Of a DNA stretch of 64,000 nt, positions 24,360-32,903 are shown piece after piece. The notes under the pieces were generated by a model. The model was given only the letters and a program-made list of their open reading frames with translations, was not told where the DNA came from and made no database searches. Positions within the stretch are counted from its first letter, which is position 1. Every line of letters begins with the position of its first letter. A program made the position numbers and the translations under genes. The DNA comes from a virus. The stretch is taken from positions 1 through 64,000 of the IMG/VR virus record IMGVR_UViG_3300044712_001401. One strand, 5' to 3'.

Positions 24360-24969
24360 CATAGAGTCAGTTTTGTCTGGGGCCGAGATTCGATTTGGGC
24401 TCGCGGCTCAAAAGAAACTCGAACGCGTCTTGGGTATGAACGTACGCGGCGAGACGTGGCAAGAGATAGCCGACGACGTCGGGTGGCAACGACGGACGGT
24501 TCGTTCTGCGTTTGAGCGGATGATTGGCGATCCGAGCACGGCCGAGATTCGCGAGTCGCTCGCGTCGGCGGTGGAGTTCATCCGCGACCTAACGCTACGA
24601 CACGGCGACTCGTGGACGGCTCCGGAGCGAAACGAGGCTGCGGCGATTTGGTATCACTCCCAACGGCTGCTCGACGCGCAGCGGAACGAGCACTTCGATG
24701 GCTCGTCGGCGATGGGTGAAGTCGTCGACGAGAGCCGGTACGTCTGGCACGGAGTCAGGGCTCGCGTCTTTACGACGACGGGGACGCTCCGGTTCTATCC
24801 GTCGATGCCGTGGCGGTTTGAAATCGAGTGCTCGACGCGTGGCACAATCCGGTTCGTCGGAGTGCCGAACTATTGCACTTCCAAACGCTCGGCCGTCGCT
24901 CGGGCGATGGCTCGCTGCCGGTGGGTTGCCAACGGGACATACGACCAGCGGTACTCACGGAGCACGTAG
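24343..24969 (+). CDS. HTH-domain protein, unknown function
   Basis: ATG 24343 follows GGAGCGAGACAG. Residues ~20-65 contain a helix-turn-helix (GETWQEIADDVGWQRRTV), similar to terminase-small or sigma-like HTHs. The C-terminal half is beta-rich (ARVFTTTGTLRFYP, FEIECSTRGTIRFVG). It is probably DNA-binding; target unknown. Confidence 0.7.
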   Translation: MRASDSIESVLSGAEIRFGLAAQKKLERVLGMNVRGETWQEIADDVGWQRRTVRSAFERMIGDPSTAEIRESLASAVEFIRDLTLRHGDSWTAPERNEAAAIWYHSQRLLDAQRNEHFDGSSAMGEVVDESRYVWHGVRARVFTTTGTLRFYPSMPWRFEIECSTRGTIRFVGVPNYCTSKRSAVARAMARCRWVANGTYDQRYSRST

Positions 24970-25003
24970 GGGACCGAACGACGAGAGCAACTGGAGACAA
25001 CTG

Positions 25004-25195
25004 GTGGCGAGTAACGCAAACGGCGCAGGAGTGCGGCTCGAAATTGAGCGGCGGGCGGACGGTTGGTGGATTGTCGAACGCAACGGAACCGGCCTGCCGG
25101 ATATGGGACCGTATCGGACGCGGGCGGAGGCGGACGACGACCGGGTTGGCGTGGCGAAGTTCTGCCGACGGAATCCGGCGTACGTCGGTCCATAG
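25004..25195 (+). CDS. Small protein (63 aa), unknown function
   Basis: GTG 25004 has GGAG seven bases upstream. The product forms a compact beta-hairpin domain (EIERRADGWWIVERNGTGLP), similar to small phage barrel proteins. It is the last gene before promoter P5. Confidence 0.58.
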   Translation: MASNANGAGVRLEIERRADGWWIVERNGTGLPDMGPYRTRAEADDDRVGVAKFCRRNPAYVGP

Positions 25196-25232
25196 CCGAA
25201 AAAAAGAAACCCGGAAATCTTGTGCGGCGGGC

Positions 25233-25275
25233 TTGCGTCCTATTCCGATGATGGTACTATGAACCAGTCGGACGA
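25233..25275 (+). promoter_or_regulatory. Promoter cassette P5 (TTGCGT-N16-TACTAT)
   Basis: -35 TTGCGT lies at 25233-25238 and -10 TACTAT at 25255-25260, with spacer CCTATTCCGATGATGG. The upstream CCGGAAATCTTGTGCGG is shared with P7, about 37.5 kb away, so these two form a subfamily. Confidence 0.78.
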
Positions 25276-25304
25276 ACGCAACAATCAACAACGGGAAACA
25301 AGAC

Positions 25305-25538
25305 ATGGCCACGAAGCAAAAATCACCGCTCGCGAAACCGGCTCCGAAGAACGGCGACGTCGTACGGCTGCACGGGTACGAGTTCACGGTAACGAACGTC
25401 CGGCAATACTCGCAGCCGGTACACGGAGAGAGCTTCGCGGTCTGCCGGTTCGAGGGGGTTTGCACCGCGAACCGAGTCAACGACACAATCCGCCGGACGT
25501 CGTACAACGGCGGAACGTACGGGTGGCGGATCGACTAG
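25305..25538 (+). CDS. Small protein (77 aa), unknown function
   Basis: The product has a Lys-rich N-terminal tail and a beta-barrel-like body (GDVVRLHGYEFTVTNVRQ; later FAVCRFEGVC). ATG 25305 is 7-8 bases after GGGAAAC. It is followed by the strong hairpin H7. Confidence 0.68.
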   Translation: MATKQKSPLAKPAPKNGDVVRLHGYEFTVTNVRQYSQPVHGESFAVCRFEGVCTANRVNDTIRRTSYNGGTYGWRID

Positions 25539-25555
25539 GCGGAGACGAGAGCGGG

Positions 25556-25582
25556 GTTGGGCTCGCGGCTCGCGAGCCCAAC
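25556..25582 (+). promoter_or_regulatory. Intercistronic hairpin H7
   Basis: A perfect 11-bp stem GTTGGGCTCGC (25556-25566) / GCGAGCCCAAC (25572-25582) with a 5-base loop. No T-run follows. Confidence 0.75.
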
Positions 25583-25611
25583 GGTATCGAGACATGAGAC
25601 GGGAGACGAAC

Positions 25612-25905
25612 GTGGCGACCTATGCGGTATTAACGCGCGACGCTCAAGGCGTCGCGTCGCTCGGGTATGTCTTGGACGACTACAACGAGGCGGAGTCGCT
25701 CCTACGCGACGAGGAGGGCTCGGCGGACGGGGAACGACGCGAGTTGTGGTCGCTCCGCGCCGGCTGGAAGCAAGCCGTTCGCGTGAGCGAGTTCGGGATT
25801 CCTTGCGACGACGGAACCGAGGAGAGCGACGTGCACTCCGCTCGTCGTCTCGCTCCGTATCTGAAAGCCAAGATTGGCGAGCTAGTGGTGGTTGTCGACG
25901 AGTAA
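25612..25905 (+). CDS. Small protein (97 aa), unknown function
   Basis: GTG 25612 is favoured over ATG 25594 because it sits 5-6 bases after GGGAGA, as in other cassette genes. The product is acidic with a strand-helix start (ATYAVLTRDAQGVASLGYVL). Unrecognised. Confidence 0.65.
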   Translation: MATYAVLTRDAQGVASLGYVLDDYNEAESLLRDEEGSADGERRELWSLRAGWKQAVRVSEFGIPCDDGTEESDVHSARRLAPYLKAKIGELVVVVDE

Positions 25906-25919
25906 CAAAGGGGGTGGTT

Positions 25920-26234
25920 GTGAATAATCGGAGCCGAAAATTCGAGCCCTACGTTCGACGGTACAAGCCGGGGGACAAGGCGGTGTCGTTGCGGACGGCC
26001 TGCCGGATGGCGTTTTACCATGTCATGGGGCGGAATTTTTTTGTGTTGTTGCAGCGGGGGAAACCGCGAGTCGTTCTCGACGTGGCTGGGAGCCGTCGCG
26101 AGTTAGAGCAGATGCAGGTGCAAGTGGCGATGGGGCGGATGACGTTTGCGAGTTGGGCTCGCGAGATTGGGCGACAGGCTCGCGGCGGAAAATTCAATCG
26201 AGCCAAGACAAAAGACAAGCGGTGGCAGCGGTGA
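25920..26234 (+). CDS. Small basic protein (104 aa)
   Basis: GTG 25920 has AAAGGGGG about six bases upstream. The protein is Arg/Lys-rich with a hydrophobic core (ACRMAFYHVMGRNFFVLLQR) and probably binds nucleic acid. It is coupled to the next gene by GTGA. Confidence 0.62.
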   Translation: MNNRSRKFEPYVRRYKPGDKAVSLRTACRMAFYHVMGRNFFVLLQRGKPRVVLDVAGSRRELEQMQVQVAMGRMTFASWAREIGRQARGGKFNRAKTKDKRWQR

Positions 26235-26512
26235 TCGAAATCAAACTACCGTTGGTTGACGTCGTCGACATAGCGTCGCTATCGGCGACAATCAATCAAT
26301 TCCGTCGCCAAGTGCCATCGTCTGACCGGGCGTTCCGCAATTGGTACGAGCGGTTATCGCCAGCGGAGCGGCGTTTATTCTTGTATCGGATTCACGCGGT
26401 CGCGGAGATGCTAGAGCCGCTCCGTCACGCTAGGGTTTCTGTCGTCGCTCAAGTGTCCGGGGCCAGCGAGTCGCAGGAACGAGATACATCCGGGGGGCGT
26501 GATGTGCGGTAA
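26231..26512 (+). CDS. Small protein (93 aa), unknown function
   Basis: The GTG start overlaps the previous stop. The product is a helical protein with a WYERLSPAERRLFLYRIHAV segment. No family is known. Confidence 0.62.
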   Translation: MIEIKLPLVDVVDIASLSATINQFRRQVPSSDRAFRNWYERLSPAERRLFLYRIHAVAEMLEPLRHARVSVVAQVSGASESQERDTSGGRDVR

Positions 26513-26912
26513 AAGTCATGAGTGGTTTTGTCCTCGTTGCTGGCGAGTGCTGGAGTGGCGCGAAGTGACGTTCCAAGAGACGCACGACGGATGCGGCGAA
26601 GGCGTCGAGAGTCGCGAGCGAATCGCGGCGAGAGCAACGCCGGAGCGTGTTTTGGCTATGATTGCGGCTCGCGGTTGGTCTTCGCACTGGACGCACCGTG
26701 GTGCGTATCTGCACTTGGAGGCGTCCGAGCTAATCGAAGCGGTGCGAGGCAAACGCGGCGACGTTGTCGACGAAGCCGGAGACGTGTTGCTCGTGTTGCT
26801 ATCGATTGTGGGAGCGGCCGGCGTGTCTTGGGGGGACGTCGAGCGCGCAGCGGCTACCAAACTCGCAAAACTAGAACGGCCGGGGCCGTATCGCGACGAG
26901 GGGACACAATGA
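26502..26912 (+). CDS. MazG-like nucleotide pyrophosphohydrolase
   Basis: Residues ~65-100 show the MazG-fold signature: LHLEASELIEAVRGKRGD then VVDEAGDVLLVLLSIV, i.e. ExxE followed by ExxD acidic ligands for Mg2+. MazG enzymes hydrolyse (d)NTPs or ppGpp-type alarmones, and phage versions tune host nucleotide pools. The first ~30 residues carry CPRCW and CGKS elements, an unusual zinc-like extension. The stop overlaps the methyltransferase start (ATGA). Confidence 0.82.
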   Translation: MCGKSHEWFCPRCWRVLEWREVTFQETHDGCGEGVESRERIAARATPERVLAMIAARGWSSHWTHRGAYLHLEASELIEAVRGKRGDVVDEAGDVLLVLLSIVGAAGVSWGDVERAAATKLAKLERPGPYRDEGTQ

Positions 26913-27964
26913 ACACCGAGAAGTCTTGGTCGGTATTGATTGGCGATGTCCGGGTTCGTCTGCGCGACGTCCCGGACGAGTCGGTGCATTGTGTGGTGAC
27001 ATCGCCACCGTATTTCTCTCAGCGTGACTACGGGATGCCGGAGCAAATCGGGCTAGAGAAGACGTCGGCGGAATATGTCGCGCAACTCGTCGCGGTGTTC
27101 CGCGAAGTTAAGCGCGTCTTGCGTCACGACGGAACGCTCTGGCTGAATCTCGGCGACAAATACGCGAGCCAAGGTGGGGCTCGCAGCTATGGCTCGTCGG
27201 ACGGCGCGGTGCGTCGGGCAGACGCTCCGGAGCGGAGAGCCCCGACGCTGCCACGCAAGAACTTGTACGGTATCCCGTGGCGTGTCGCGTTTGCCTTGCA
27301 AGACGACGGGTGGCTGCTGCGGCAGGATATTATTTGGCACAAATCGGATGCCATGCCGGAGAGCGTGACGGATCGGTGCTCGTCGGCGCATGAGTACGTT
27401 TTTCTTCTGGCTCGCGGATTCGATTACTTTTTCGATGCGGACGCCATCGCGGAGCCTGCCAGCGGAACGAGCGGCGGAGCGTGTTTCGGCAAGCAACAAC
27501 ACGATGCGGCCGGCTCCGGAGCGCAATCTCGCAGGTACGACCGGCCGGAGTACGAGACTCGCAACAAGCGAAGCGTTTGGACCATGCCGACGTCCAAGTT
27601 TGGCGGAGCGCATTTCGCGACGTTTCCGCCGGCTCTCGTCGAGCCGTGCGTTCGTGCGGGCACGAGCGAGCGCGGGTGCTGCGCCGGATGCGGCGAGCCA
27701 ATCCGTAGCGGAGGCGTCAAACGCTGGTGCACTTGCGGGAGCGAGGACGTTGCGCCGAGCGTGGTACTCGATCCGTTTGGTGGCTCGGGGACCGTCGCGG
27801 CAGTCTGCGACCTGCTCGGCGGGCGACGGACAATCCTTTGCGAGCTAAACCCGGAATACGCGGCGATGATTCCGGAGCGAGTGCGAGACGTTCGAGATGC
27901 GGCGTTCGGGCGGACGAAGCAGCGTGCGGTTCCGCCGATGCCGGGTCAAAAAGATCTTTTCTAG
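26909..27964 (+). CDS. DNA methyltransferase (N4-cytosine/N6-adenine type)
   Basis: ATG 26909 overlaps the preceding stop. Catalytic TSPPY lies at residues 31-35 and AdoMet-binding DPFGGSGT near 288-295. A Cys-rich insert (CCAGCGEPI, then WCTCGSED) sits between them at about 250-275 and probably binds zinc. This is the usual design of orphan phage enzymes modifying N4 of cytosine. It is the third methyltransferase in the window, without a nuclease partner. Confidence 0.9.
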   Translation: MNTEKSWSVLIGDVRVRLRDVPDESVHCVVTSPPYFSQRDYGMPEQIGLEKTSAEYVAQLVAVFREVKRVLRHDGTLWLNLGDKYASQGGARSYGSSDGAVRRADAPERRAPTLPRKNLYGIPWRVAFALQDDGWLLRQDIIWHKSDAMPESVTDRCSSAHEYVFLLARGFDYFFDADAIAEPASGTSGGACFGKQQHDAAGSGAQSRRYDRPEYETRNKRSVWTMPTSKFGGAHFATFPPALVEPCVRAGTSERGCCAGCGEPIRSGGVKRWCTCGSEDVAPSVVLDPFGGSGTVAAVCDLLGGRRTILCELNPEYAAMIPERVRDVRDAAFGRTKQRAVPPMPGQKDLF

Positions 27965-27975
27965 GAGACGAGACG

Positions 27976-28563
27976 ATGCCGGTGATTGTTGGGGTATCGA
28001 AAGATGGGGTTATTGAGTTCGCGACTGCGAGACTAACCGAGGAATCGGTGGAGCCACTAAACCAAATCGTCGACGAAGGCGGATATGTCGCGATGGTCGA
28101 TGGAAGGGTCACAGTGGGCGGGCGAGACGTCGAAAACGGTATTGTGCGGCCGGAGACGGCTAAGGCCGTTACGACGGTTTTCGATGTCGCGTTGTCGCTG
28201 CTGCTCCGCGTTGAGCAAGCCGGAATGATTGGCGACAAGTGGATGCGAGACATCGTCGCGAGACAGTCGCGGGCGGCTTGCGACGCGTGGGAGGAAGTCT
28301 ACCCGAATGAGGCGTGTATATCGCGGCGAGCCTGGGATCGAATCGCGGACGAGATCGCTACGCGGCATGAACGGCTGATGGCAGGCGTACTTTCGCGGCT
28401 CAACGCCATGCAGATTTCTCCGGCTCCGCAACTCGTCGAGTCAGCACGGCCGGGAGTGTTTTTGAGTGTCACGCGAGAAACCGCAACCGGCTTTCGCATC
28501 GGAATTGCCGGGGCGTTGATGACGGCTCGCGAAGTGGCGCAAGTCATGTCGCAGGCGGACTGA
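27976..28563 (+). CDS. Hypothetical protein (195 aa)
   Basis: ATG 27976 follows TAGGAGACGAG. The first ~70 residues form a small beta-rich domain (MPVIVGVSKDGVIEFATA); the middle is helical, and the end has a strand-turn block (TRETATGFRIGIAGALM). There is no motif suggesting catalysis. Confidence 0.7.
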   Translation: MPVIVGVSKDGVIEFATARLTEESVEPLNQIVDEGGYVAMVDGRVTVGGRDVENGIVRPETAKAVTTVFDVALSLLLRVEQAGMIGDKWMRDIVARQSRAACDAWEEVYPNEACISRRAWDRIADEIATRHERLMAGVLSRLNAMQISPAPQLVESARPGVFLSVTRETATGFRIGIAGALMTAREVAQVMSQAD

Positions 28564-28623
28564 ATTGGCTCGGCGGGATGCGGTTTGTTTTTTTTGGTCG
28601 AAACGCAAGACGGGGAAAGAGCG

Positions 28624-30027
28624 ATGGAAGACACGGTGAAAATCACGGAGTTGGACCTAGGCGAAATTTTCCTAGGCGAGTTGCGGAACAAGACCGCGAG
28701 AGTCGGAGTCGTCGGACTCGGAACGGTGGGGCTCCCACGGGCGGTGGCTCTGGCTCGCGCCGGATGGGACGTCGTCGGAGTCGATCGCAACGACGAGCGA
28801 CTAGCGAAGATTGCCAACGCGGCGATGTTCGGCGCTCGCCCCATCCCGGAGCCTGGGCTCCCCAATCAAATCTGCGGAGTTCCGGCCGATGACATTTTTG
28901 CGGCTGGAGAAATGGGCTTTACTGTCTACGCGTGGGACCAGTTACGAAATGAAACGGACGGCGAGCAAATCGACGTCTGGATCGTTTGCGTCTCGGCTCG
29001 CTCTCGCAAGGGAAACGACAAGCGGATGGGACCAGACTACCGACAGGTTCTGGACGCGGTGGCGCAAATCGGTGCGTTGTCGGGCGGGCGGAGTGCGCCG
29101 TTGCTGGTTGTCTTGGAGTCGCTCGTCGGTCCGGGAGCCACCCGAGCCCTGGTCGGCGAGACGCTCCAACGGATGCGACAGGAGCGTACGGTGCTTGCGG
29201 CGTACTCTCCGCCTGACTCGGGGATCGATCCGGAAAGTTTCAAGATGGTGAGTGGGACTAGCACCCTAGCGAGCCAAGCGGCTCGCGTTGTTTACGAATC
29301 GATTTTCACGCGGATATTGATCCCAGCGAAGGCGGAGGTAGTCGAAGCGTCGGCGCTCGTGCGGCATTGCCAACGAGTCACAATTCGCGCGCTTGCTAAC
29401 GAAATGTCCGATGCCCTGGCATTGATGGGAATCTCGTACGCAGACGCGTCTTTGCTCGCTCGTGATAGCGTCGGCCCGTTTGGGCATCGACACGTCTTGC
29501 CGGATGCCGGAGTCGAACCGACGGACTCCGCCGAGACGGCTCCGAGTGCGTTTGCCGATGTCGCGGATTCGTTTAGCGCAACTCCGATCATTCGGTACGC
29601 CGGCAATACGCAAGAGAGGCGATGGGAAAAGATCGTTGAACGCGTCGAGATACTCGCGGGACACTCGGGTCGCTCGCCTGGGGATGCCGAGCGCTGGCCG
29701 ATGATAATCGGGGTGTACGGGCTGCGACCGAAAGAGAGCGACGACGTCGAAGACGGTTCGGTCGGAAGCAAGATCGCGCAGGGGCTCGCGGCTCGCGGCT
29801 ATACGGTAAAGCTATTCGACGACGCGGGCGGCTCGCGTCCGACCGTCGATGATATGCGGCGGTGTTCCGTGCTCGTCTGCGTGCACGGAACGCAGGGGCT
29901 GCCGACGGAGATTCTCGCCAACGCGACGACGCAGGAGCCGTGGATTTACGACGTCAGGAACCCCCCGTCGTGCGACCGGATGCCGCGAGACTTGATCCGG
30001 CTCTGGCGAAAGTCGCTTGGCGAGTAA
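28624..30027 (+). CDS. UDP-glucose/UDP-ManNAc dehydrogenase-like protein, catalytic residues replaced
   Basis: The 467-residue product keeps the three-domain plan of NAD-dependent UDP-sugar dehydrogenases: an N-terminal Rossmann domain with GVVGLGTVGLPRA (~28-40), a central helical domain (ALVRHCQRVTIRALANEM), and a C-terminal UDP-binding domain starting IIGVYGLRPKESDD. Where active enzymes have GG.C.PKD, this protein reads FGHRHVLPD, so the catalytic Cys is His; the catalytic Lys of the central helix is Arg. It is probably not a normal oxidoreductase and may act on another substrate or only bind nucleotide sugar. ATG 28624 has GGGGAAAGA upstream. Confidence 0.82.
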   Translation: MEDTVKITELDLGEIFLGELRNKTARVGVVGLGTVGLPRAVALARAGWDVVGVDRNDERLAKIANAAMFGARPIPEPGLPNQICGVPADDIFAAGEMGFTVYAWDQLRNETDGEQIDVWIVCVSARSRKGNDKRMGPDYRQVLDAVAQIGALSGGRSAPLLVVLESLVGPGATRALVGETLQRMRQERTVLAAYSPPDSGIDPESFKMVSGTSTLASQAARVVYESIFTRILIPAKAEVVEASALVRHCQRVTIRALANEMSDALALMGISYADASLLARDSVGPFGHRHVLPDAGVEPTDSAETAPSAFADVADSFSATPIIRYAGNTQERRWEKIVERVEILAGHSGRSPGDAERWPMIIGVYGLRPKESDDVEDGSVGSKIAQGLAARGYTVKLFDDAGGSRPTVDDMRRCSVLVCVHGTQGLPTEILANATTQEPWIYDVRNPPSCDRMPRDLIRLWRKSLGE

Positions 30028-30046
30028 CCGGAATCGGAGATACGTG

Positions 30047-30619
30047 ATGCAGCGTCAGTTGCGGCTATTGGAACGCGGCGGTGTCGGAGTCGACGGGACG
30101 AGCGCGGAATACTCTCCGTGCAAGTTGTGGCGATACTCGCTAACGCGACTGTGGCGGCCGGCCGACGGGCACGACGAGCACGCGGGGAGCGTGGCGTTCG
30201 TCGCGCTCAATCCGTCGACGGCTACGGAGTACGAGGACGACCCGACGGTCCGCCGGATGATTCGGTTCGCGAAAGAGTGGGGACACGGAGGGCTCGTCGT
30301 GCTCAACGCGTTTGCGTATCGCTCGACGGACCCGCGAGGGCTCTACAACGTAGCGGACCCGGTTGGTGTCGAGAACGATTTCGCGATTCTCCGGTGGGTC
30401 GCGAGAGTCTCGCGGCTTGTCGTCGCATGGGGACGGCATGGGACACTGCACGGGCGATCGCATTACCTGTCGAGGCTCCTAGCTGACGCAAATCCGATGT
30501 GTCTTGGCACGAACGGAGACGGCTCGCCAAAGCATCCATTATACGTCGCGGCGGACACTCCCCTGCGACGATGGACCGGACGACCTATGACGCGGGCCGA
30601 CGGATGTCGTGAACCGTAA
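30047..30619 (+). CDS. DUF1643 family protein
   Basis: The protein matches DUF1643: FVALNPSTATEYEDDPTVRR, then GGLVVLNAFAYRSTDPRGL, ENDFAIL and a late VVAWGRHG. These conserved residues form an alpha/beta fold thought to be an enzyme, but its reaction is unknown. It occurs in phages and mobile elements. ATG 30047 is two codons after the alternative GTG 30044. Confidence 0.88.
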   Translation: MQRQLRLLERGGVGVDGTSAEYSPCKLWRYSLTRLWRPADGHDEHAGSVAFVALNPSTATEYEDDPTVRRMIRFAKEWGHGGLVVLNAFAYRSTDPRGLYNVADPVGVENDFAILRWVARVSRLVVAWGRHGTLHGRSHYLSRLLADANPMCLGTNGDGSPKHPLYVAADTPLRRWTGRPMTRADGCREP

Positions 30620-30635
30620 GGCTATGCGCTGTGTC

Positions 30636-30664
30636 TTGTCGGATCGTGCCGGAGCCGGTATAGT
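30636..30664 (+). promoter_or_regulatory. Promoter P10 (TTGTCG-N17-TATAGT)
   Basis: -35 TTGTCG lies at 30636-30641 and -10 TATAGT at 30659-30664, with a 17-base spacer that keeps a TGCCGGA core. It lacks the TATGCC part and the GACGA leader, so it is a diverged member. It is positioned to drive genes from 30688 toward the portal. Confidence 0.6.
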
Positions 30665-30687
30665 TCGATTCGACGGAGGGCATACTC

Positions 30688-30918
30688 ATGAGCAACGAAA
30701 TCTGCAGCGGTTGTGGTGGCGTCAATACGGGGCCAGCGGTTGCGGCTCCGTCGCGAGCGGCTCGGCACTCGCTCTGCGTGGGATGCGCGGTCGAAGCTGC
30801 CGAGATTACGAGCGAGCAGGAGCGGGCGTCGCTGTCAAGTTTGCCTGAACTGGACCGGGTTGTCGCTCCGTGGCGACGCCGGAGCCGGGCGTTCGTGCAC
30901 TCTCGCGGGGCGTTCTAA
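30688..30918 (+). CDS. Small zinc-finger-like protein (76 aa)
   Basis: ATG 30688 follows CGGAGGGCATACTC. Cys pairs CSGCGG (6-11) and CVGCAV (30-35) suggest one zinc site. The rest is helical, ending in a basic segment. Its stop shares one base with the next ATG. Confidence 0.65.
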   Translation: MSNEICSGCGGVNTGPAVAAPSRAARHSLCVGCAVEAAEITSEQERASLSSLPELDRVVAPWRRRSRAFVHSRGAF

Positions 30919-31871
30919 TGAGCTGGGAAACGGACCCGCTGTGGCTTTGCAACCCACGGCGTCCGTGCGCGGCGTGCGGAAACAATCGGCGACGTCGTCG
31001 CGCGTGCGCGGCATGCGAAGGCGTGGGCTACGCGGCAGCCGATCTGGCGGGGCTCTGGCGCGGCTCGGCGGCGTTTCTGGTGTGCGGCGGTCCGTCGCTC
31101 GCGTCGCTTCCGGAAGGCGTGTTTCGCTTGCCGGGCGTTGCGTCGTTGGGCGTGAACAACGCGGCGGCGCACGCCGGCTGCCGGGCGTTTGTCTTCGGCG
31201 ACCCGCAGTGGAAATTCTCGCACTCGCTTTTTTTGGACCCGACCGTGCTGGTGTTTGCGCCGTTCGGAAAGCTCCGGCGTTGCGTGCGAGTGCGGCTCCC
31301 TAATGGCTCGTTTCGGCAGTCGACGACCCGATTGTCGGATTGTCCAAACGTGTACGGTCTGGCGAGGACTGGCCGATTTAACGGGGCGGAGTTTTGCTCG
31401 ACACGCTGGGCACAATGGGGACGCGGCGGTGTCGATTCTGACGCTCCGTTTAGGCGTCTTGCGACGATGCTTTTGGGGCTGCGGTTGCTGGCGTATCTTG
31501 GAGCGACGCGGATTTACTTGGCCGGCGTGGACTTTGATTCGTCCGGCGGCTACGCGTGGGGCGACCCGACAACGTGCGGCGGCTCGACGTGGACCAAAAT
31601 CGGGCGGTTGCTCGACGAGTGCCGGGGGGCTATTGAGGCAGCCGGCGTCGTAGTGCGCAACGCTACGCCGGGAAGTAAGTGCGCGGCATTTCCGGCCGTC
31701 GACTTTGCCGAGGCGTTGGCCGACGCTCGCGGATTGTGCGCCTATCCACCAGATTTGCGGGGGATGTATTCGCGGCGATTGCTACGCGAAAACCTATCGG
31801 CGCATCCGGAGCCGATCTCAATTCAACAAGCCGTCGCGGAGGCGCGCCGGCAGGCGTCCGAAAGGCGATGA
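30918..31871 (+). CDS. MptE-like (DUF115) Rossmann-fold protein, paralogue A
   Basis: The N-terminus has two zinc knuckles (CAACGNN and CAACEGVG). The main domain starts FLVCGGPSLASLPEG, the G-x-G-P-S-L loop of the MptE-like/DUF115 superfamily, and continues SLGVNNAA and FGDPQWKF. Later elements include MLLGLRLLAYLGATRIYLAG and VDFD. Related proteins bind nucleotide-linked metabolites or act near glycosyltransferases (Maf family); the substrate here is unknown. A second copy lies at 60131-61624. Confidence 0.75.
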   Translation: MSWETDPLWLCNPRRPCAACGNNRRRRRACAACEGVGYAAADLAGLWRGSAAFLVCGGPSLASLPEGVFRLPGVASLGVNNAAAHAGCRAFVFGDPQWKFSHSLFLDPTVLVFAPFGKLRRCVRVRLPNGSFRQSTTRLSDCPNVYGLARTGRFNGAEFCSTRWAQWGRGGVDSDAPFRRLATMLLGLRLLAYLGATRIYLAGVDFDSSGGYAWGDPTTCGGSTWTKIGRLLDECRGAIEAAGVVVRNATPGSKCAAFPAVDFAEALADARGLCAYPPDLRGMYSRRLLRENLSAHPEPISIQQAVAEARRQASERR

Positions 31872-31999
31872 CGCCAAGGCGGACGTATCGCGCAAGACGT
31901 CCGGCCGATACAATCACTCGCGCCGAGGCTCGACGGAAGCGACGTCTGGTGACGTCGACGAGCCTGCGGCGGTTATTGCGACGACGGGAGAGCCGATGA
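31868..31999 (+). CDS. Short basic peptide gene (43 aa), tentative
   Basis: ATG 31868 overlaps the upstream stop by ATGA, and its TGA at 31997 overlaps the next ATG in the same way. That double coupling is the main reason to call it. The product is highly basic (MTPRRTYRARRPADTITRAE...) and probably disordered. It could equally be an untranslated spacer. Confidence 0.4.
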   Translation: MTPRRTYRARRPADTITRAEARRKRRLVTSTSLRRLLRRRESR

Positions 32000-32535
32000 T
32001 GGCGGAAGACTTGGAACGCGGAAACCAAAAGCCGGAGACGGAGTTTGCTGGAGTCAGAGCGGAGAACGTCGAGCCCTACGATCTTAGCGGTCGAAATATC
32101 GACGTCAGGAATTGCGGGTCGTGCGATTGTGCGCATCAGCAATTGACGGTGCGGCCGTTGGCGGCTCGACAGTCGCATGGTTTCACGCATTGCTACACGT
32201 GTCCCACGACCGGCGATCCGGTTCCCGTGGCGCTCTACAAGCACGATGGGTCGCTGGTCGAAGTCGCTCCGGCAGCGTTGCGGGCGCTAATCTCTGCGGC
32301 GGCTCGCGGGCGCTATATGGTCGCGGTGTTCGTTTCGGAAGGGGAAACGGTCCATCTGCATCGGACCACAAGTTCTTGGCCGACCGGACAGTTTGCGTTG
32401 GGGCTCAAGATGCTCGCGGACGATATCGACCGCGAAGTGGGTCCGCCGGTCACCGATACTCCGATGGAACGGGCGGAACGTCCTCGTCCGTTGGTGGATT
32501 TGTTTTCCGGCGTTCCGTCGGGCGACGTCTCGTAA
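31996..32535 (+). CDS. Zinc-knuckle protein (179 aa), unknown function
   Basis: ATG 31996 (or 31999) overlaps the upstream TGA. Near residue 37 is a NCGSCDCAHQQL motif, with a later HCYTCPTTGD, giving a likely zinc site. A strand-rich domain (YMVAVFVSEGETVHLHRTT) follows, ending in a proline-rich tail. Unrecognised. Confidence 0.65.
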   Translation: MMAEDLERGNQKPETEFAGVRAENVEPYDLSGRNIDVRNCGSCDCAHQQLTVRPLAARQSHGFTHCYTCPTTGDPVPVALYKHDGSLVEVAPAALRALISAAARGRYMVAVFVSEGETVHLHRTTSSWPTGQFALGLKMLADDIDREVGPPVTDTPMERAERPRPLVDLFSGVPSGDVS

Positions 32536-32552
32536 ATCTCGGGGGCGTCAAC

Positions 32553-32903
32553 ATGCGGCGGATATGGAAGCGGCTCCGGTTTTGGTTGGCGACACGGGCC
32601 GCACTGCAAAGGCAAGCGTCAAAAGCTCTCGACGACGTTCACGAGCTGACAAATATCCTGCGTCGCGAACAAGGAGAGCACCGCGAGACGCGCGAGACGC
32701 TCGCGGAAACGCAGTCCGAGTTGGCCGAAGCGGCTGCGGAGGAATCGCGGCTGCGTGGGACGCTTGAAGTTTGCAAGGCGCAACTGGAGATGTATGCTCT
32801 CTGGGAAGCTCGCGAGCGAGAGCGGCTCGAAGCGGAGGCTGCAATTCTGGCAGCGCGTAGAACGCTCGCGATCGGTTCGTCTCGCGGAGCGGGCGACGAG
32901 TAG
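32553..32903 (+). CDS. Coiled-coil protein (116 aa)
   Basis: After a basic N-terminus (MRRIWKRLRFWLATRAALQR) the protein is one long heptad-patterned helix rich in Glu/Arg/Ala (EHRETRETLAETQSELAEAA). It immediately precedes the portal gene, where small scaffold or regulator proteins are often found. Confidence 0.65.
   Translation: MRRIWKRLRFWLATRAALQRQASKALDDVHELTNILRREQGEHRETRETLAETQSELAEAAAEESRLRGTLEVCKAQLEMYALWEARERERLEAEAAILAARRTLAIGSSRGAGDE

Noticed and set aside
32112-32903. Longer version of the coiled-coil gene beginning at 32112
   Set aside because: The first ~147 codons overlap the preceding zinc-knuckle gene in another phase; ATG 32553 has a better position.
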